Assembly: GCF_020424085.1 (NCBI RefSeq)
Contig: NZ_CP080203.1
Coordinates: forward strand, 1,922,001 to 1,986,000
From: Mycetocola spongiae
GTDB lineage: Bacteria > Actinomycetota > Actinomycetes > Actinomycetales > Microbacteriaceae
Reading direction: 5' to 3'
DNA: 64,000 bases
Under the pieces are notes generated by a model. The model worked only from the letters and a program-made list of their open reading frames with translations. It was not told where the DNA came from and searched no databases. A program made the translations under genes and the position numbers. Positions within the stretch are counted from its first letter, which is position 1; each line of letters opens with the position of its first letter. Below, in pieces: positions 52,377 to 63,062 of this stretch.

Positions 52377-52978
52377 CACACTCACCCGATCCCCGCGCCG
52401 CTTCCACCCCGGGTAAAACAATCGAGGAGCTCTCCGAGTACCTGGACGCCGGGTGCACCCCCGCCGATCCGCGGATCGATAACGATCCCGAAGCCCAGAA
52501 GGTTCTCGCGGCACTGACCCGCCTGCGCCGGCTCTCGCGCGACCTCCTGGAATCCGATGCGCGCGATTCCTCCGCCCCGGATCCCTCCTGGTTTTCCGGG
52601 ATCATGAATAATATTGCCCGCGAGGCGCGGGCCGGGCGCAGCATTCCCCTCTCCGCGCCCGTGGAGGATCTGGACCTGAGCGTGACCGAGGGTGCCGTGC
52701 GCTCGCTCGTGCGCGAGGCCGGGGATGCCGTACCCGGGGCGCTGATTGGTAGCTGTCGCCTCGAGGGCGATGTCTCCTCCCCCGGCGCCCCGATCGTGGT
52801 CAACGTCACCGTCTCGGCGCGGGCCCATACGCCGCTCCCCGAGCTCGCCGAGCGCGTGCGCGAGGCCGTAAGCTCCGCGCTCACCACCCATACCGAGCTG
52901 GCGCTGGCCGCGGTCCACGTGACCGTGACCGATGTCCATGCACCCGGCACCAAGGCGGGAGACCCCGATGACCGATGA
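52373..52978 (+). CDS. Anti-sigma-like N-terminal and Asp23-like C-terminal protein
   Basis: The 201-residue protein follows the sigma gene with a GTGA overlap. The N-terminal part (residues 15-95: ELSEYLDAGCTPADPRIDND, ALTRLRRLSRDLLES) is acidic and helical. Residues about 100-190 (VTEGAVRSLVREAGDAVPGA, VVNVTVSARAHTPLPELAER, VHVTVTDVHAP) follow the Asp23 pattern. There is no membrane segment or zinc anti-sigma motif. Its place suggests a cytoplasmic partner of the sigma factor that may also bind Asp23. Confidence 0.65.
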   Translation: MTHSPDPRAASTPGKTIEELSEYLDAGCTPADPRIDNDPEAQKVLAALTRLRRLSRDLLESDARDSSAPDPSWFSGIMNNIAREARAGRSIPLSAPVEDLDLSVTEGAVRSLVREAGDAVPGALIGSCRLEGDVSSPGAPIVVNVTVSARAHTPLPELAERVREAVSSALTTHTELALAAVHVTVTDVHAPGTKAGDPDDR

Positions 52979-53240
52979 CAGCACCCTCGAGGCCCGCCTC
53001 AGCGCACTGGTCCTCGCCGTGCCCGGCGTGACCGCGCTCTACCCGGCGACGCCCGCGCTACCCGCCCTCCTGGCAATCTCCCGCAGCGGCGACCGGCTGG
53101 AGGTGCGCGCCCGGATCCGGGTGGGCAGCGATCTGTCCACCCCGCTCGTGGCCCGCGCCGCGGCCGAGGCCCTGCGCGCCGAGCTCTCGGCGCACTCCCC
53201 CGCACCGGTAGTCCGCGTGCAGGTGGGTGGGATCGGCTAG
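52968..53240 (+). CDS. Small Asp23-associated protein
   Basis: The 90-residue protein starts at ATG 52968 (GGGAGA box), overlapping the previous gene by 11 bases. It is Ala/Val-rich with an alternating pattern (LVLAVPGVTALYPATPALPA, VVRVQVGGIG) like a single Asp23-like unit. It is the third gene of the sigma operon. Its stop shares CTAG with the convergent phosphatase. Confidence 0.6.
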   Translation: MTDDSTLEARLSALVLAVPGVTALYPATPALPALLAISRSGDRLEVRARIRVGSDLSTPLVARAAAEALRAELSAHSPAPVVRVQVGGIG

Positions 53241-54088
53241 GGCAGGGAGTCGAGGGCGACGCTCAGGCCGTCCTCATAGACACTCGGGACAATCTCGCCC
53301 GCCGCCGCGCGCACCTCGGGGCTGGCCTGTCCCATGACCACGGCACGGCCGCGATCGCGCGCCCAGGCCAGCATCTCCAGGTCGTTGCGGCCGTCTCCGG
53401 CCACCATGACCCGGTCGGTGGGGACACCCAGCCACTCGCGCACCGATTCCAGCGCGGTGGACTTATTAATGCCCAGAGGGGCGATATCCATCCACGCGGT
53501 CCAGCCCACGGCATAGGCCACCTGGTGCAGGCCCATCGCGGAGACGATCTCGGAGAACTGCGCCTCGTCGTGTTCCGGGGAGACCACCACAACGCGGATC
53601 ACGGGCAGGCCCATGAGCCGCTCAAACTCGACCTCCTCGGCGTTTTCAAGATCCCATTCGGTCATGCCGCGGGTATAGCGGCGGAAGCCATCCGGGTATT
53701 CCACCAGATAGCGGCCATCGCTCAGGTGCGGGCGGATGATGCGCAGCACCTCATCGGGGTCAAACGTCTCCACGGCGTCCCGCACATAGCCGTGATCGGC
53801 ATCGGGTGCATCGGGATCGTGGCGCATGATCATCGCACCATTGGCACACACCACATAGCGCGGGGTGATGCCCAGGGCCGTGAGAATAATATGGGTGGCC
53901 CCCCAGCTGCGCCCCGTGGCCAGCATGACCCGGTGCCCCCGCGCCTCCGCGGCGCGCACCGAGGCCACCACGGCCGGCGAGATGCTGCCGTCCTCATGGG
54001 CCAGGGTGCCGTCGATATCCAGCGCCACCAGCCAGGAATCCGCGGAACCGGGCGCGCCGGGGGTGGTCAGGGGTGCATCGAGGGTCAC
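53237..54088 (-). CDS. HAD superfamily hydrolase, Cof-type
   Basis: The 283-residue protein has motif I LVALDIDGTLAHEDG, motif II MLATGRSWG, motif III Lys in INKSTALES and motif IV VMVAGDGRNDLEMLAWA, and a large cap domain between II and III as in Cof-type phosphatases that hydrolyse sugar phosphates or flavin phosphates. The GTG start at 54088 has AAGGA nine bases upstream. The stop shares CTAG with the sigma operon. Confidence 0.9.
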   Translation of the reverse strand: MTLDAPLTTPGAPGSADSWLVALDIDGTLAHEDGSISPAVVASVRAAEARGHRVMLATGRSWGATHIILTALGITPRYVVCANGAMIMRHDPDAPDADHGYVRDAVETFDPDEVLRIIRPHLSDGRYLVEYPDGFRRYTRGMTEWDLENAEEVEFERLMGLPVIRVVVVSPEHDEAQFSEIVSAMGLHQVAYAVGWTAWMDIAPLGINKSTALESVREWLGVPTDRVMVAGDGRNDLEMLAWARDRGRAVVMGQASPEVRAAAGEIVPSVYEDGLSVALDSLP

Positions 54089-54134
54089 GGTGGAACGTCC
54101 TTGGTATTGGCCGCGGAACGCGGGAGGATACGGG

Positions 54135-55394
54135 TTAGGGGCGCACGACCTCGAGGCCGCCCAGATACGGACGCAGCGCCTCGGGGATCACCACGGAGCC
54201 ATCGGCCTGCTGGTGGGTTTCGAGGATAGCCACGAGCCAACGCGTGGTGGCCAGCGTGCCGTTCAGGGTGGCGACCGGGGCGGTCTTGCCGGAGCCATCG
54301 CGATAGCGCGTGGACAGGCGGCGCGCCTGATAGGTGGTGCAATTGGAGGTGGAGGTGAGCTCGCGGAAGGCACCCTGGGTGGGAACCCAGGCCTCAATAT
54401 CGTATTTGCGGGCGGCGCTGGAGCCGAGGTCACCCGCGGCGGTGTCGATCACGCGATAGCTCAGGCCCAGGTCCTGCAGCATGCGCTCCTGCATTCCCAC
54501 GAGGCGCAGGTGCTCGGCCTCGGCATCCTCCGGACGGGTATAAACAAACATCTCAAGCTTATTAAACTGGTGCACCCGGATGATGCCGCGGGTGTCCTTG
54601 CCATAGGAGCCGGCCTCGCGGCGATAGCACGTGGACCAGCCGGCATAGCGGGCGGCGTTTTCGCTCACGTCGATGATCTCATCGGAGTGATAGCCGGCCA
54701 GGGCCACCTCGCTTGTGCCGGTGAGGTAGAGGTCATCGGCGGGCAGATAGTAGATCTCGTCCGAGTGCTCGCCGAGGAAACCGGTGCCGGCCATGATCTC
54801 GGGCTTCACCAGCGTGGGCGTGATCAGCGGCACAAAACCACCCTCGAGGGCGCGATCCAGGGCCATATTCATCAGGGCGATCTCGAGGCGCGCACCGATG
54901 CCACGCAGGAAATAGAAGCGCGATCCGCTCACCTTGGTGCCGCGGGTCATATCGATCGCACCCAGCAGCTCGCCGAGCTCCAGGTGATCGCGGGGCTCAA
55001 AATCGAAGGTGGGCTTTTCTCCCACCTCGCGCAGCGTGGTGAAGTCCTTCTCGCCACCGGCGGGCACGCCGTCCAGGATGACGTTTTCGATGGACCCGGC
55101 CAGGCGCGTGAACTCGGCCTCGGCCTCGTTGGCCACCTGCTGCGCTGCCTTTACCCGGCCCGCGAGTTCCTGGACCTGCGCGACGAGCGCGGCCTTCTCC
55201 TCCTTGGGGGCCTTGGCCACGGATTTCCCGAATGTGTTCTGCTCCGCGCGCAGCTCCTCGAACGCTCCGATCGCGGAGCGGCGGGCCGAATCGGCGGCGA
55301 GCGCCTGGTCTACCAGCTCCACGGAGGAGCCGCGGGCAGCCTGCGAGGCGCGGACACGGTCGGGGTTTTCACGAAGAAGTACGGGATCAATCAC
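54135..55394 (-). CDS. serS: Seryl-tRNA synthetase
   Basis: The 419-residue protein is a complete class II seryl-tRNA synthetase: N-terminal tRNA-binding coiled coil (residues 1-100), motif 2 [20 protein letters not shown] and motif 3 [16 protein letters not shown]. It charges serine tRNAs, including the two encoded at 32324 and 49150. It starts with GTG at 55394, preceded on its strand by TAGACT and six bases, so it is probably leaderless. Its divergent neighbour is the DagK-like gene. Confidence 0.97.
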   Translation of the reverse strand: MIDPVLLRENPDRVRASQAARGSSVELVDQALAADSARRSAIGAFEELRAEQNTFGKSVAKAPKEEKAALVAQVQELAGRVKAAQQVANEAEAEFTRLAGSIENVILDGVPAGGEKDFTTLREVGEKPTFDFEPRDHLELGELLGAIDMTRGTKVSGSRFYFLRGIGARLEIALMNMALDRALEGGFVPLITPTLVKPEIMAGTGFLGEHSDEIYYLPADDLYLTGTSEVALAGYHSDEIIDVSENAARYAGWSTCYRREAGSYGKDTRGIIRVHQFNKLEMFVYTRPEDAEAEHLRLVGMQERMLQDLGLSYRVIDTAAGDLGSSAARKYDIEAWVPTQGAFRELTSTSNCTTYQARRLSTRYRDGSGKTAPVATLNGTLATTRWLVAILETHQQADGSVVIPEALRPYLGGLEVVRP

Positions 55395-55400
55395 CCCACC

Positions 55401-55406
55401 AGTCTA
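55401..55406 (-). promoter_or_regulatory. -10 element, leaderless serS
   Basis: TAGACT on the minus strand, then GGTGGG, then GTG. Confidence 0.55.
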
Positions 55407-55451
55407 GGCCGTGCCTCGGGTGTCCCGAGTGAATCCGGAGCAAAAGGGCGA

Positions 55452-55457
55452 TAAGTT
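55452..55457 (+). promoter_or_regulatory. -10 element, leaderless DagK-like gene
   Basis: TAAGTT, six bases (CGGGTT) and ATG 55464. Confidence 0.45.
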
Positions 55458-55463
55458 CGGGTT

Positions 55464-56468
55464 ATGACATCGACGCGTCCCTCCCGATCCCGGCCCCGTG
55501 CCGCGGTGATCTATAACCCGATCAAGGTGAAACTGCCCGAGCTCAAGGCCGAAATCAATACGGCCGCCACCACCGCGGGCTGGGCGCGCACGCGCTGGTA
55601 TCCCACCTCGGTGGAGGATCCGGGGGGCCTGATCGCCGCCGAGGCCATCGCCGATGGCGCGAGCCTGGTCTTCGCCGCGGGCGGGGACGGCACGGTGCGC
55701 GCGGTGGCCGAGACCCTGCGCGGCAGCGGCATCCCGCTGAGCCTCGTGCCCAGCGGTACCGGAAATCTGCTGGCCCGCAACCTGGATTTGCCGCTCTCCG
55801 ATCTGGCCACGGCCGCGCTGATCGGCTTCACCGGGCATAGCCGCCCGATCGATATGGGCGTGATGAGTATCGAGCGCGAGGATGCGCCGCCCGAGGAACA
55901 CGCGTTCCTCGTCATGGCCGGCATTGGGCTGGATGCCACGATCATGGCCAATACCTCCGCGATGCTGAAGCGCACGGTGGGATGGCTGGCCTATGTGGAT
56001 GCCGGCGTGCGCACCCTCGCCACGGCCAAACCATTCCGCCTGCACTATCGGCTTGAGGGCCGCTCGCTGCACAGCGTGAACGTCTCCACAATTCTGTTTG
56101 CGAATTGTGGAAGCCTCCCGGGTGGGCTTGAGCTGCTGCCGGATTCCTCGGTGGACGACGGCAAGCTGGACCTCGCGGTGCTCCAGCCCGCGGGCCTCTT
56201 CGGCTGGGTGCGGATCTGGCGCAAGCTGCGCTGGGAGAACGGCTCGCTGCGCAGGTCCCGGATCGGCCAGCGCATCATCACGGTCACGCGCGGCCGCAAG
56301 GGCACAAAAACCATCAGCTATCTGCGCACGCGCTCGGTCACGGTACGCCTCGATGAGCCGCAGGGGGTGGAGCTCGACGGCGATCAGATGGGCGTGACCC
56401 GCTCCGTCACCGTGCGCACCGATCCGCATGCCCTCCTGGTGCGGGTGCCCGCGACCGATCGGGCATAA
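55464..56468 (+). CDS. Diacylglycerol kinase family lipid kinase
   Basis: The 334-residue protein has the DagK catalytic signature AAGGDGTVRAVAETLRG and the following SLVPSGTGNLLARNLDLP, with the C-terminal beta-sandwich domain (DDGKLDLAVLQPAGLFGWVR) as in YegS/DgkB-type lipid kinases. It phosphorylates diacylglycerol or a related lipid. It is divergent from serS and ends in a bidirectional terminator shared with gdhA. Confidence 0.9.
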   Translation: MTSTRPSRSRPRAAVIYNPIKVKLPELKAEINTAATTAGWARTRWYPTSVEDPGGLIAAEAIADGASLVFAAGGDGTVRAVAETLRGSGIPLSLVPSGTGNLLARNLDLPLSDLATAALIGFTGHSRPIDMGVMSIEREDAPPEEHAFLVMAGIGLDATIMANTSAMLKRTVGWLAYVDAGVRTLATAKPFRLHYRLEGRSLHSVNVSTILFANCGSLPGGLELLPDSSVDDGKLDLAVLQPAGLFGWVRIWRKLRWENGSLRRSRIGQRIITVTRGRKGTKTISYLRTRSVTVRLDEPQGVELDGDQMGVTRSVTVRTDPHALLVRVPATDRA

Positions 56469-56506
56469 AAAGGCCGCCGGTTCCCGAGGGAACCGGCGGC
56501 CTTTTT
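56467..56506. terminator. Bidirectional terminator DagK-like / gdhA
   Basis: A 13-bp stem GGCCGCCGGTTCC with its inverse, flanked by AAAAA and TTTTT, terminates both convergent genes. Confidence 0.92.
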
Positions 56507-56515
56507 GTGGGGGTC

Positions 56516-58153
<1,638 letters not shown>

Positions 58154-59044
58154 TCAGGGGCGGCGCAGCGCCGTGAGCTTTTCCGGGTCCACGATAAACG
58201 CTATCTCCCGGATCAGCCCCCCGGAGATATCCAGGTCGAGGAGCGCGATCGGGTCCTCGCCGCGAAAAATGGCGAGCGCCCCAAAGCCATTGGCCCGGAC
58301 GATCTGCGCCGTTACGTTCTCCCGCGGCTCCTCCCGGCCGAGGATGCCCAGCAGATAGCGGGCCACCCGGTCGGCCCCGATCACGGGGCGCGGCGCCGTA
58401 CGGATCAGGGTTCCGCCGTCCGCTCGGGAGATCACCTCGGGGCTCAGGGCGGCAATAAGCGCGGCGAGGTCACCCGTGGCACAGGCCTCGCGAAAGGCCA
58501 GGAGCACCCGGTCCCGGGCCGGCGACTGCGGATCGGGCGTGGGCCGCCGCCGGAGTTTTTGGCGGGCACTGCTGGCGAGCTGCCGGGCGGCGGGGGCCGT
58601 GCGGTCGAGGATCTCGGCGATCTCCCGGAAGGAGAGGCCAAAGGAGTCGTGCAGGATCAGCGCCACCCGTTCCGCCGGCGTGAGGGTCTCCATCGCGATC
58701 AGCAGCGCGAGGCCAATCGACTCGTCCAGGTCCGCCAGCGCGGAGGGATCCGCGGGGGCGCTCCCCAGATAGGCGTCCGGGGCGGGTTCGGGCAGCCAGA
58801 TCCCCGCGGCCGCCTCGCGCCGGGAGCGCGCGCTTCCGAGTAGGTCAAGCGCGATCCGGGAGGCCACCGTGGTGAGCCAGGCGCGCGGCTCGTGGATGCG
58901 CGCCCGCCCCTCCTCACCCAGGGCGTCCCAGCGTATCTGCGTCTCCTGGATCACGTCCTCGGCATCGTGAAAGGATCCGAGGATGCGATAGGCCACGGCA
59001 CCGAGCCGGCGGCGGTCGGCTTCGGGCAGCACCGCCGCGCTCAT
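58154..59044 (-). CDS. ECF41-type sigma factor with SnoaL-like C-terminal domain
   Basis: The 296-residue protein has regions 2 and 4 of an ECF sigma (AYRILGSFHDAEDVIQETQI, TPAERVALILHDSFGLSFRE) and then a C-terminal SnoaL-like domain of about 120 residues. WLPEP in the linker and ISRADGGT in the SnoaL part match the ECF41 family, in which the C-terminal domain controls activity instead of an anti-sigma factor. ATG 59044 overlaps the upstream oxidoreductase stop by ATGA. ECF41 factors usually control a neighbouring oxidoreductase gene, which is the case here. Confidence 0.9.
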   Translation of the reverse strand: MSAAVLPEADRRRLGAVAYRILGSFHDAEDVIQETQIRWDALGEEGRARIHEPRAWLTTVASRIALDLLGSARSRREAAAGIWLPEPAPDAYLGSAPADPSALADLDESIGLALLIAMETLTPAERVALILHDSFGLSFREIAEILDRTAPAARQLASSARQKLRRRPTPDPQSPARDRVLLAFREACATGDLAALIAALSPEVISRADGGTLIRTAPRPVIGADRVARYLLGILGREEPRENVTAQIVRANGFGALAIFRGEDPIALLDLDISGGLIREIAFIVDPEKLTALRRP

Positions 59045-60255
59045 GCGGCGCCCGCATTCCGCGGGTGCCGGGGCCCGGCGGGGGCCCGATAGGAGCCCGG
59101 GTGGGTGCGTTCGCGGCGCGGCCCGCTCACGGTGAGTCGGCAAATATATTCCTTAAACCAGGCGGCGGCGCGGCCCGCGAGGAAGAGGCGGCGCGGGCGA
59201 TCATCCGCGTGCACCGGCTGGATCACCCCGTTTCGGCGGCCCAGGCTCAGATTTTGCACCAGGAACCCCACCGAGGCCGGGGCGGTGGCGGTGCCACGCG
59301 CGTGATCCAGCACGGTCCGGGCTGCATGCCCGCCGAGGGGGAGGGCCGCGGCGCAGCCCATGCGCAGGTGTGCGCCGCGTGCCGCGGGCAGCACCACGCA
59401 GTCCCCGGCGCCGATAATATTGGCGGCGCCGAGCGCGGTCAGGTCCTCGCCCACGCGGAGCCGCCCGGCATCATCCACGGCCAGGCCGCTGCGGGAGGCC
59501 AGATCGGGAACCTCAAAACCCGCGGCCCAGATGCACACGTCATAGGGGAACTGCCGATCCGAGTCGGCCAGGAGCGAGCCGGGCCGGGCCTCCCGCACCC
59601 GTTCGCCGGGGATGATCTGCACGCCGAGGCGCCCCAGGGCGCGGCGGGCGCAGCGGCGGGCGCCGGCCCCAAATCCGGGCAGCAGGCCCGATCCCACCAG
59701 CACGGCGACGCGCAGATCGGGGCGGTGCTCGGCTATCTCGCTGGCGGTCTCGATGCCGGTCAGCCCGCCACCCACCACGATCACGCGGCCCCCGGCGGGG
59801 AGCTCGGCCAGCTTCGCGGCTGCCCGCGCGGCCCGGGAGGCGTCACCCACAAAATAGGTGTGTTCCCGGGCCCCGGGCACCCGCGGGGCGGCGGCGCTTC
59901 CCACGGCATAAATCAGCTCCTGATAGGCGAGCTCCACGGGGCCCGTGGCGGTGTTGATCTGCACGATATCGCGCTCGGGACTGATCAGCCGGGCCTCGCC
60001 GATCAGCACGTGAGCATCCGGGTGCAGTATTTCGGCAAGGGGAAGGGAGGCATCGGCAGCGCTGCCGGCCGCCACCTCGTGCAGCCGGATCCGTTCGATA
60101 AAGCGGTCGCGGGGATTCACCACCGTGACCCGGGTTCCGGCACGTTCGGCATCGGTCAGGGTCGCGAGTAGCCGATTGGCGGCCATGACCCCGGCATATC
60201 CGGCCCCCAAAATCACGATATTGCGCGGGGGCGCGAAACCCGTACTCCGAACCAT
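59041..60255 (-). CDS. FAD-dependent oxidoreductase (NDH2/pyridine nucleotide-disulfide type)
   Basis: The 404-residue protein has two dinucleotide folds: IVILGAGYAGVMAANRLLA at residues 13-31 and VIVVGGGLTGIETASEIAEH near residue 160, and the FAD-binding AANIIGAGDCVV near residue 288. It resembles type II NADH dehydrogenases and related flavoproteins. ATG 60255 has GAAAGGTGG about six bases upstream. It is cotranscribed with the ECF41 sigma gene and is its likely target and partner. Confidence 0.87.
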   Translation of the reverse strand: MVRSTGFAPPRNIVILGAGYAGVMAANRLLATLTDAERAGTRVTVVNPRDRFIERIRLHEVAAGSAADASLPLAEILHPDAHVLIGEARLISPERDIVQINTATGPVELAYQELIYAVGSAAAPRVPGAREHTYFVGDASRAARAAAKLAELPAGGRVIVVGGGLTGIETASEIAEHRPDLRVAVLVGSGLLPGFGAGARRCARRALGRLGVQIIPGERVREARPGSLLADSDRQFPYDVCIWAAGFEVPDLASRSGLAVDDAGRLRVGEDLTALGAANIIGAGDCVVLPAARGAHLRMGCAAALPLGGHAARTVLDHARGTATAPASVGFLVQNLSLGRRNGVIQPVHADDRPRRLFLAGRAAAWFKEYICRLTVSGPRRERTHPGSYRAPAGPRHPRNAGAA

Positions 60256-60355
60256 GTGAAGCCACCTTTCCCGGGGCCGTTTTTTGCCCTCACCAGGATG
60301 ACGATACGGCGACCCAAAACGTCAGGCCGGCATCGCAGGGGAGGCCGGGCCCGGA

Positions 60356-61315
60356 TTAGGGCGCGGGGGTGCCGCCCGTGAGGATATGCCGCAGCCACTC
60401 GCGGGCCTCGGTGAATACCGGATCGCCAAAGCGCGGATCCACCTCGATATGGGTGCGGTCGGCGGCGGGGAACGAGCCGAGGAACGTGAGCTTCTCGCTC
60501 GTGCGGCGCAGCCCCAGCAGGGCCTCGGCCACGCGCTCATCGAGGATATGCCCCTCGGCGTCGATGATGAACCGATAGCGGCCCAGCTCATCGCCCACCG
60601 GGCGCGACTCGATCATCGACATATTCACGCCGCGCGTGGCAAACTGCTCCAGCAGGTTCAGCAGGGAACCCGGCGCGTTATCCGGCAGCTCGGCGATCAG
60701 GCTGGTTTTATCGGCCCCCGTGCGCGGCGGAATGGCCGTGGTGGTGCTCACCAGCAGGAAGCGGGTCACGGCATTTTTATTGCTGCCGATATCGCGTTCC
60801 AGGATCTCCAGGTCGTAATGCTCGGTGATGCCGGGAGGGGCCACGGCGGCCTGCGCATGGTCGTTCAGCAGCAGATCGGCGGCGGCGGCCACATTGCTCG
60901 CGGAGGGAATATGGCCGTGGCCCGAGAGCGTGCGGTCCAGCATCTCGCGGCTCTGGGCATAGGCCACGGGGTGCGCATTAACCACGCGCACATCCTCGAG
61001 CCGGGTGCCGCGGCGCGCCACCAGATCGAAGCTCACGGGCACCAGATATTCCCCGATCACCCGCAGGCCCGGAACGGTGGCCAGGGCGTCCTGCGCCACG
61101 GAGACCCCGCCGTCAATCGAGTTTTCAATAGCGATCATCGCGGCATCGCTGCGCCCGGTGATCACGTCGTCCAGGGCCTCACCGAGGTTCTGCACGGGAC
61201 GCCAGGTCTGTCCGATGGCCTCGGGCACCTGTGCGAGGGCCCGCTCGGTAAACGTTCCGCGGGGACCCAGATAGCTATAACTACGGGTGGGCGCGGGCAC
61301 GGTTTCGGCGGACAT
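60356..61315 (-). CDS. pheA: Prephenate dehydratase
   Basis: The 319-residue protein has the prephenate dehydratase domain (SYLGPRGTFTERALAQVPEA, AMIAIENSIDGGVSVAQDAL, NKNAVTRFLLVS with the TRF motif) and an ACT domain (FATRGVNMSMIESRPVGDEL). It converts prephenate to phenylpyruvate in phenylalanine synthesis, and the ACT domain gives Phe feedback control. The minus-strand -10 TATGCT lies six bases before ATG 61315, so it is probably leaderless. Confidence 0.95.
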   Translation of the reverse strand: MSAETVPAPTRSYSYLGPRGTFTERALAQVPEAIGQTWRPVQNLGEALDDVITGRSDAAMIAIENSIDGGVSVAQDALATVPGLRVIGEYLVPVSFDLVARRGTRLEDVRVVNAHPVAYAQSREMLDRTLSGHGHIPSASNVAAAADLLLNDHAQAAVAPPGITEHYDLEILERDIGSNKNAVTRFLLVSTTTAIPPRTGADKTSLIAELPDNAPGSLLNLLEQFATRGVNMSMIESRPVGDELGRYRFIIDAEGHILDERVAEALLGLRRTSEKLTFLGSFPAADRTHIEVDPRFGDPVFTEAREWLRHILTGGTPAP

Positions 61316-61321
61316 GCTACG

Positions 61322-61366
61322 AGCATAGTGCGCAATCTCGGGGATTTTTCGAAGGGATGGCACAAT
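61322..61366. promoter_or_regulatory. Divergent leaderless promoters of pheA and pgm
   Basis: TATGCT (61322-61327 on the minus strand) and CACAAT (61361-61366 on the plus strand) are each six bases from their start codons. The two genes are 57 bases apart, so their -35 regions overlap in the spacer. Confidence 0.55.
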
Positions 61367-61372
61367 GTGGGT

Positions 61373-63016
61373 ATGAATGACCGTGCCGGCACCCGTGCCC
61401 AAGAAGCCGATCTGATCAACCTCGATGAGCTGATCGCGGCCTATTACTCCCGCGTCCCCGATGTGAGTGTCCCCGAGCAGGCGGTGGCGTTTGGCACCAG
61501 CGGACACCGCGGCTCCTCGCTGAACACCGCGTTTAACGAGACGCATATCCTCGCGATCACCCAGGCGATCGTGGAGTATCGGGCCAGTCGCGGACTGCAC
61601 GGCCCGCTCTTTTTGGGCGCCGATACCCATGCGCTCAGCGCCCCCGCCCTCGCGACCGCGCTGCGCGTGCTGGTGGCCGGCGGCGTGCGGGTGCTCATCG
61701 ACGGCAATGATGATTTTGTGCCCACCCCCGCGCTGAGCCTCGCGATCCTGACCTATAACCGCGGCCGCGAGGGCGGCGAGCGCGCCGATGGCATCATCGT
61801 GACGCCGAGCCATAACCCGCCCGCGGATGGCGGATTTAAATATAATCCCGAGCACGGCGGCCCCGCCGATTCGGATGCCACGGGCTGGATTGCCGCGCGG
61901 GCAAACGAGCTGATCGCGGGTGGCCTCGCGGAGGTGCGGGCCGTGGACCCCCTCGATTTTGACCACCTGCCCGAGCTGGTCGAGCGCTATGACTTCCGCG
62001 GGGCCTATGTGGAGGATCTGGCGCAGATCATCGACCTCGACGCGATCCGCGAGGCCGGCGTGCGCATCGGGGCCGATCCGCTGGGCGGCGCGAGTGTGCA
62101 CTATTGGCAGGCCATCGCCGAGCGCTATCGGCTGGACCTCACCGTGGTGAACCCCGAGGTGGATCCGCGCTGGTCCTTTATGACGCTGGACTGGGACGGC
62201 AAGATTCGGATGGATCCCTCCAGCGCCCACGCGATGGCCTCGGTCCTGGAACACCGCGGGGACTTCGATATCCTCACCGGCAATGATGCCGATGCCGATC
62301 GCCACGGAATCGTCACGCCCGATGCCGGGCTGATGAACCCCAATCACTATCTGGCGGTATGCATCGAGTATCTATTCCGCACCCGCACCGGCTGGTCGCC
62401 CGAGGCCCGGGTGGGAAAAACCCTGGTTTCCAGCACCATGATCGATCGGGTCAGCGCCGAGATCGGCCGCACCCTGTGGGAGGTGCCGGTGGGCTTTAAA
62501 TGGTTTGTTCCGGGCCTGATCGATGGCTCCGTGGGCTTCGGCGGCGAGGAGAGCGCGGGCGCGAGCTTCCTGCGCCGCGATGGCTCGGTCTGGACCACCG
62601 ATAAGGACGGCATCATCCTGGCGCTGCTCGCGAGCGAGATTCGCGCGGTCACCGGCAAGAGCCCCTCCGAGCTTTATGCCGGGCTCACCGAGCGCTTCGG
62701 CAATCCCGTTTATCGCCGCGTGGATGCCCCGGCCACCCCCGCCCAGAAGGCGGCACTGGCCCGGCTGGACCCGAGCTCCGTGACCGCGACCGAGCTCGCG
62801 GGCGATCCGATTATCGCCGCGCTCAGCCATGCCCCGGGCAATGACGCCGCGATTGGCGGCCTTAAGGTGGTCACCGAGCACGCCTGGTTTGCCGCACGCC
62901 CCAGCGGCACCGAGGACGTCTATAAGATCTACGCCGAGTCGTTCCGCGGCGAGGAGCACCTCGCGCGCGTGCAGGCCGAGGCGCGCGAGATCGTGGCCGC
63001 CGCCCTCGCGGGCTAG
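61373..63016 (+). CDS. pgm: Phosphoglucomutase (alpha-D-glucose phosphate-specific)
   Basis: The 547-residue protein is a complete alpha-phosphohexomutase: FGTSGHRGSSLNTAF, the catalytic phosphoserine loop VTPSHNPPADGGFKYN, the metal-binding GNDADADRHGIV and the sugar-binding GEESAGASFLRRDG, with the phosphate-binding C terminus RPSGTEDVYKIYAE. It interconverts glucose 1-phosphate and glucose 6-phosphate. ATG 61373 is six bases from CACAAT. Confidence 0.97.
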   Translation: MNDRAGTRAQEADLINLDELIAAYYSRVPDVSVPEQAVAFGTSGHRGSSLNTAFNETHILAITQAIVEYRASRGLHGPLFLGADTHALSAPALATALRVLVAGGVRVLIDGNDDFVPTPALSLAILTYNRGREGGERADGIIVTPSHNPPADGGFKYNPEHGGPADSDATGWIAARANELIAGGLAEVRAVDPLDFDHLPELVERYDFRGAYVEDLAQIIDLDAIREAGVRIGADPLGGASVHYWQAIAERYRLDLTVVNPEVDPRWSFMTLDWDGKIRMDPSSAHAMASVLEHRGDFDILTGNDADADRHGIVTPDAGLMNPNHYLAVCIEYLFRTRTGWSPEARVGKTLVSSTMIDRVSAEIGRTLWEVPVGFKWFVPGLIDGSVGFGGEESAGASFLRRDGSVWTTDKDGIILALLASEIRAVTGKSPSELYAGLTERFGNPVYRRVDAPATPAQKAALARLDPSSVTATELAGDPIIAALSHAPGNDAAIGGLKVVTEHAWFAARPSGTEDVYKIYAESFRGEEHLARVQAEAREIVAAALAG

Positions 63017-63062
63017 CCCCGCTTTGCCGGGTCCGGGTGCGTGAGCCCCGGGCCCCTCCCGG

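Noticed and set aside
32324-55394. Two serine tRNAs and serS within 23 kb as a serine-decoding module
   Set aside because: They are on separate transcripts with unrelated genes between, and such proximity can arise by chance.
60356-62347. A 663-codon minus-strand frame joining pheA to sequence antisense of pgm
   Set aside because: Only the pheA part shows protein similarity; the rest is antisense to pgm.
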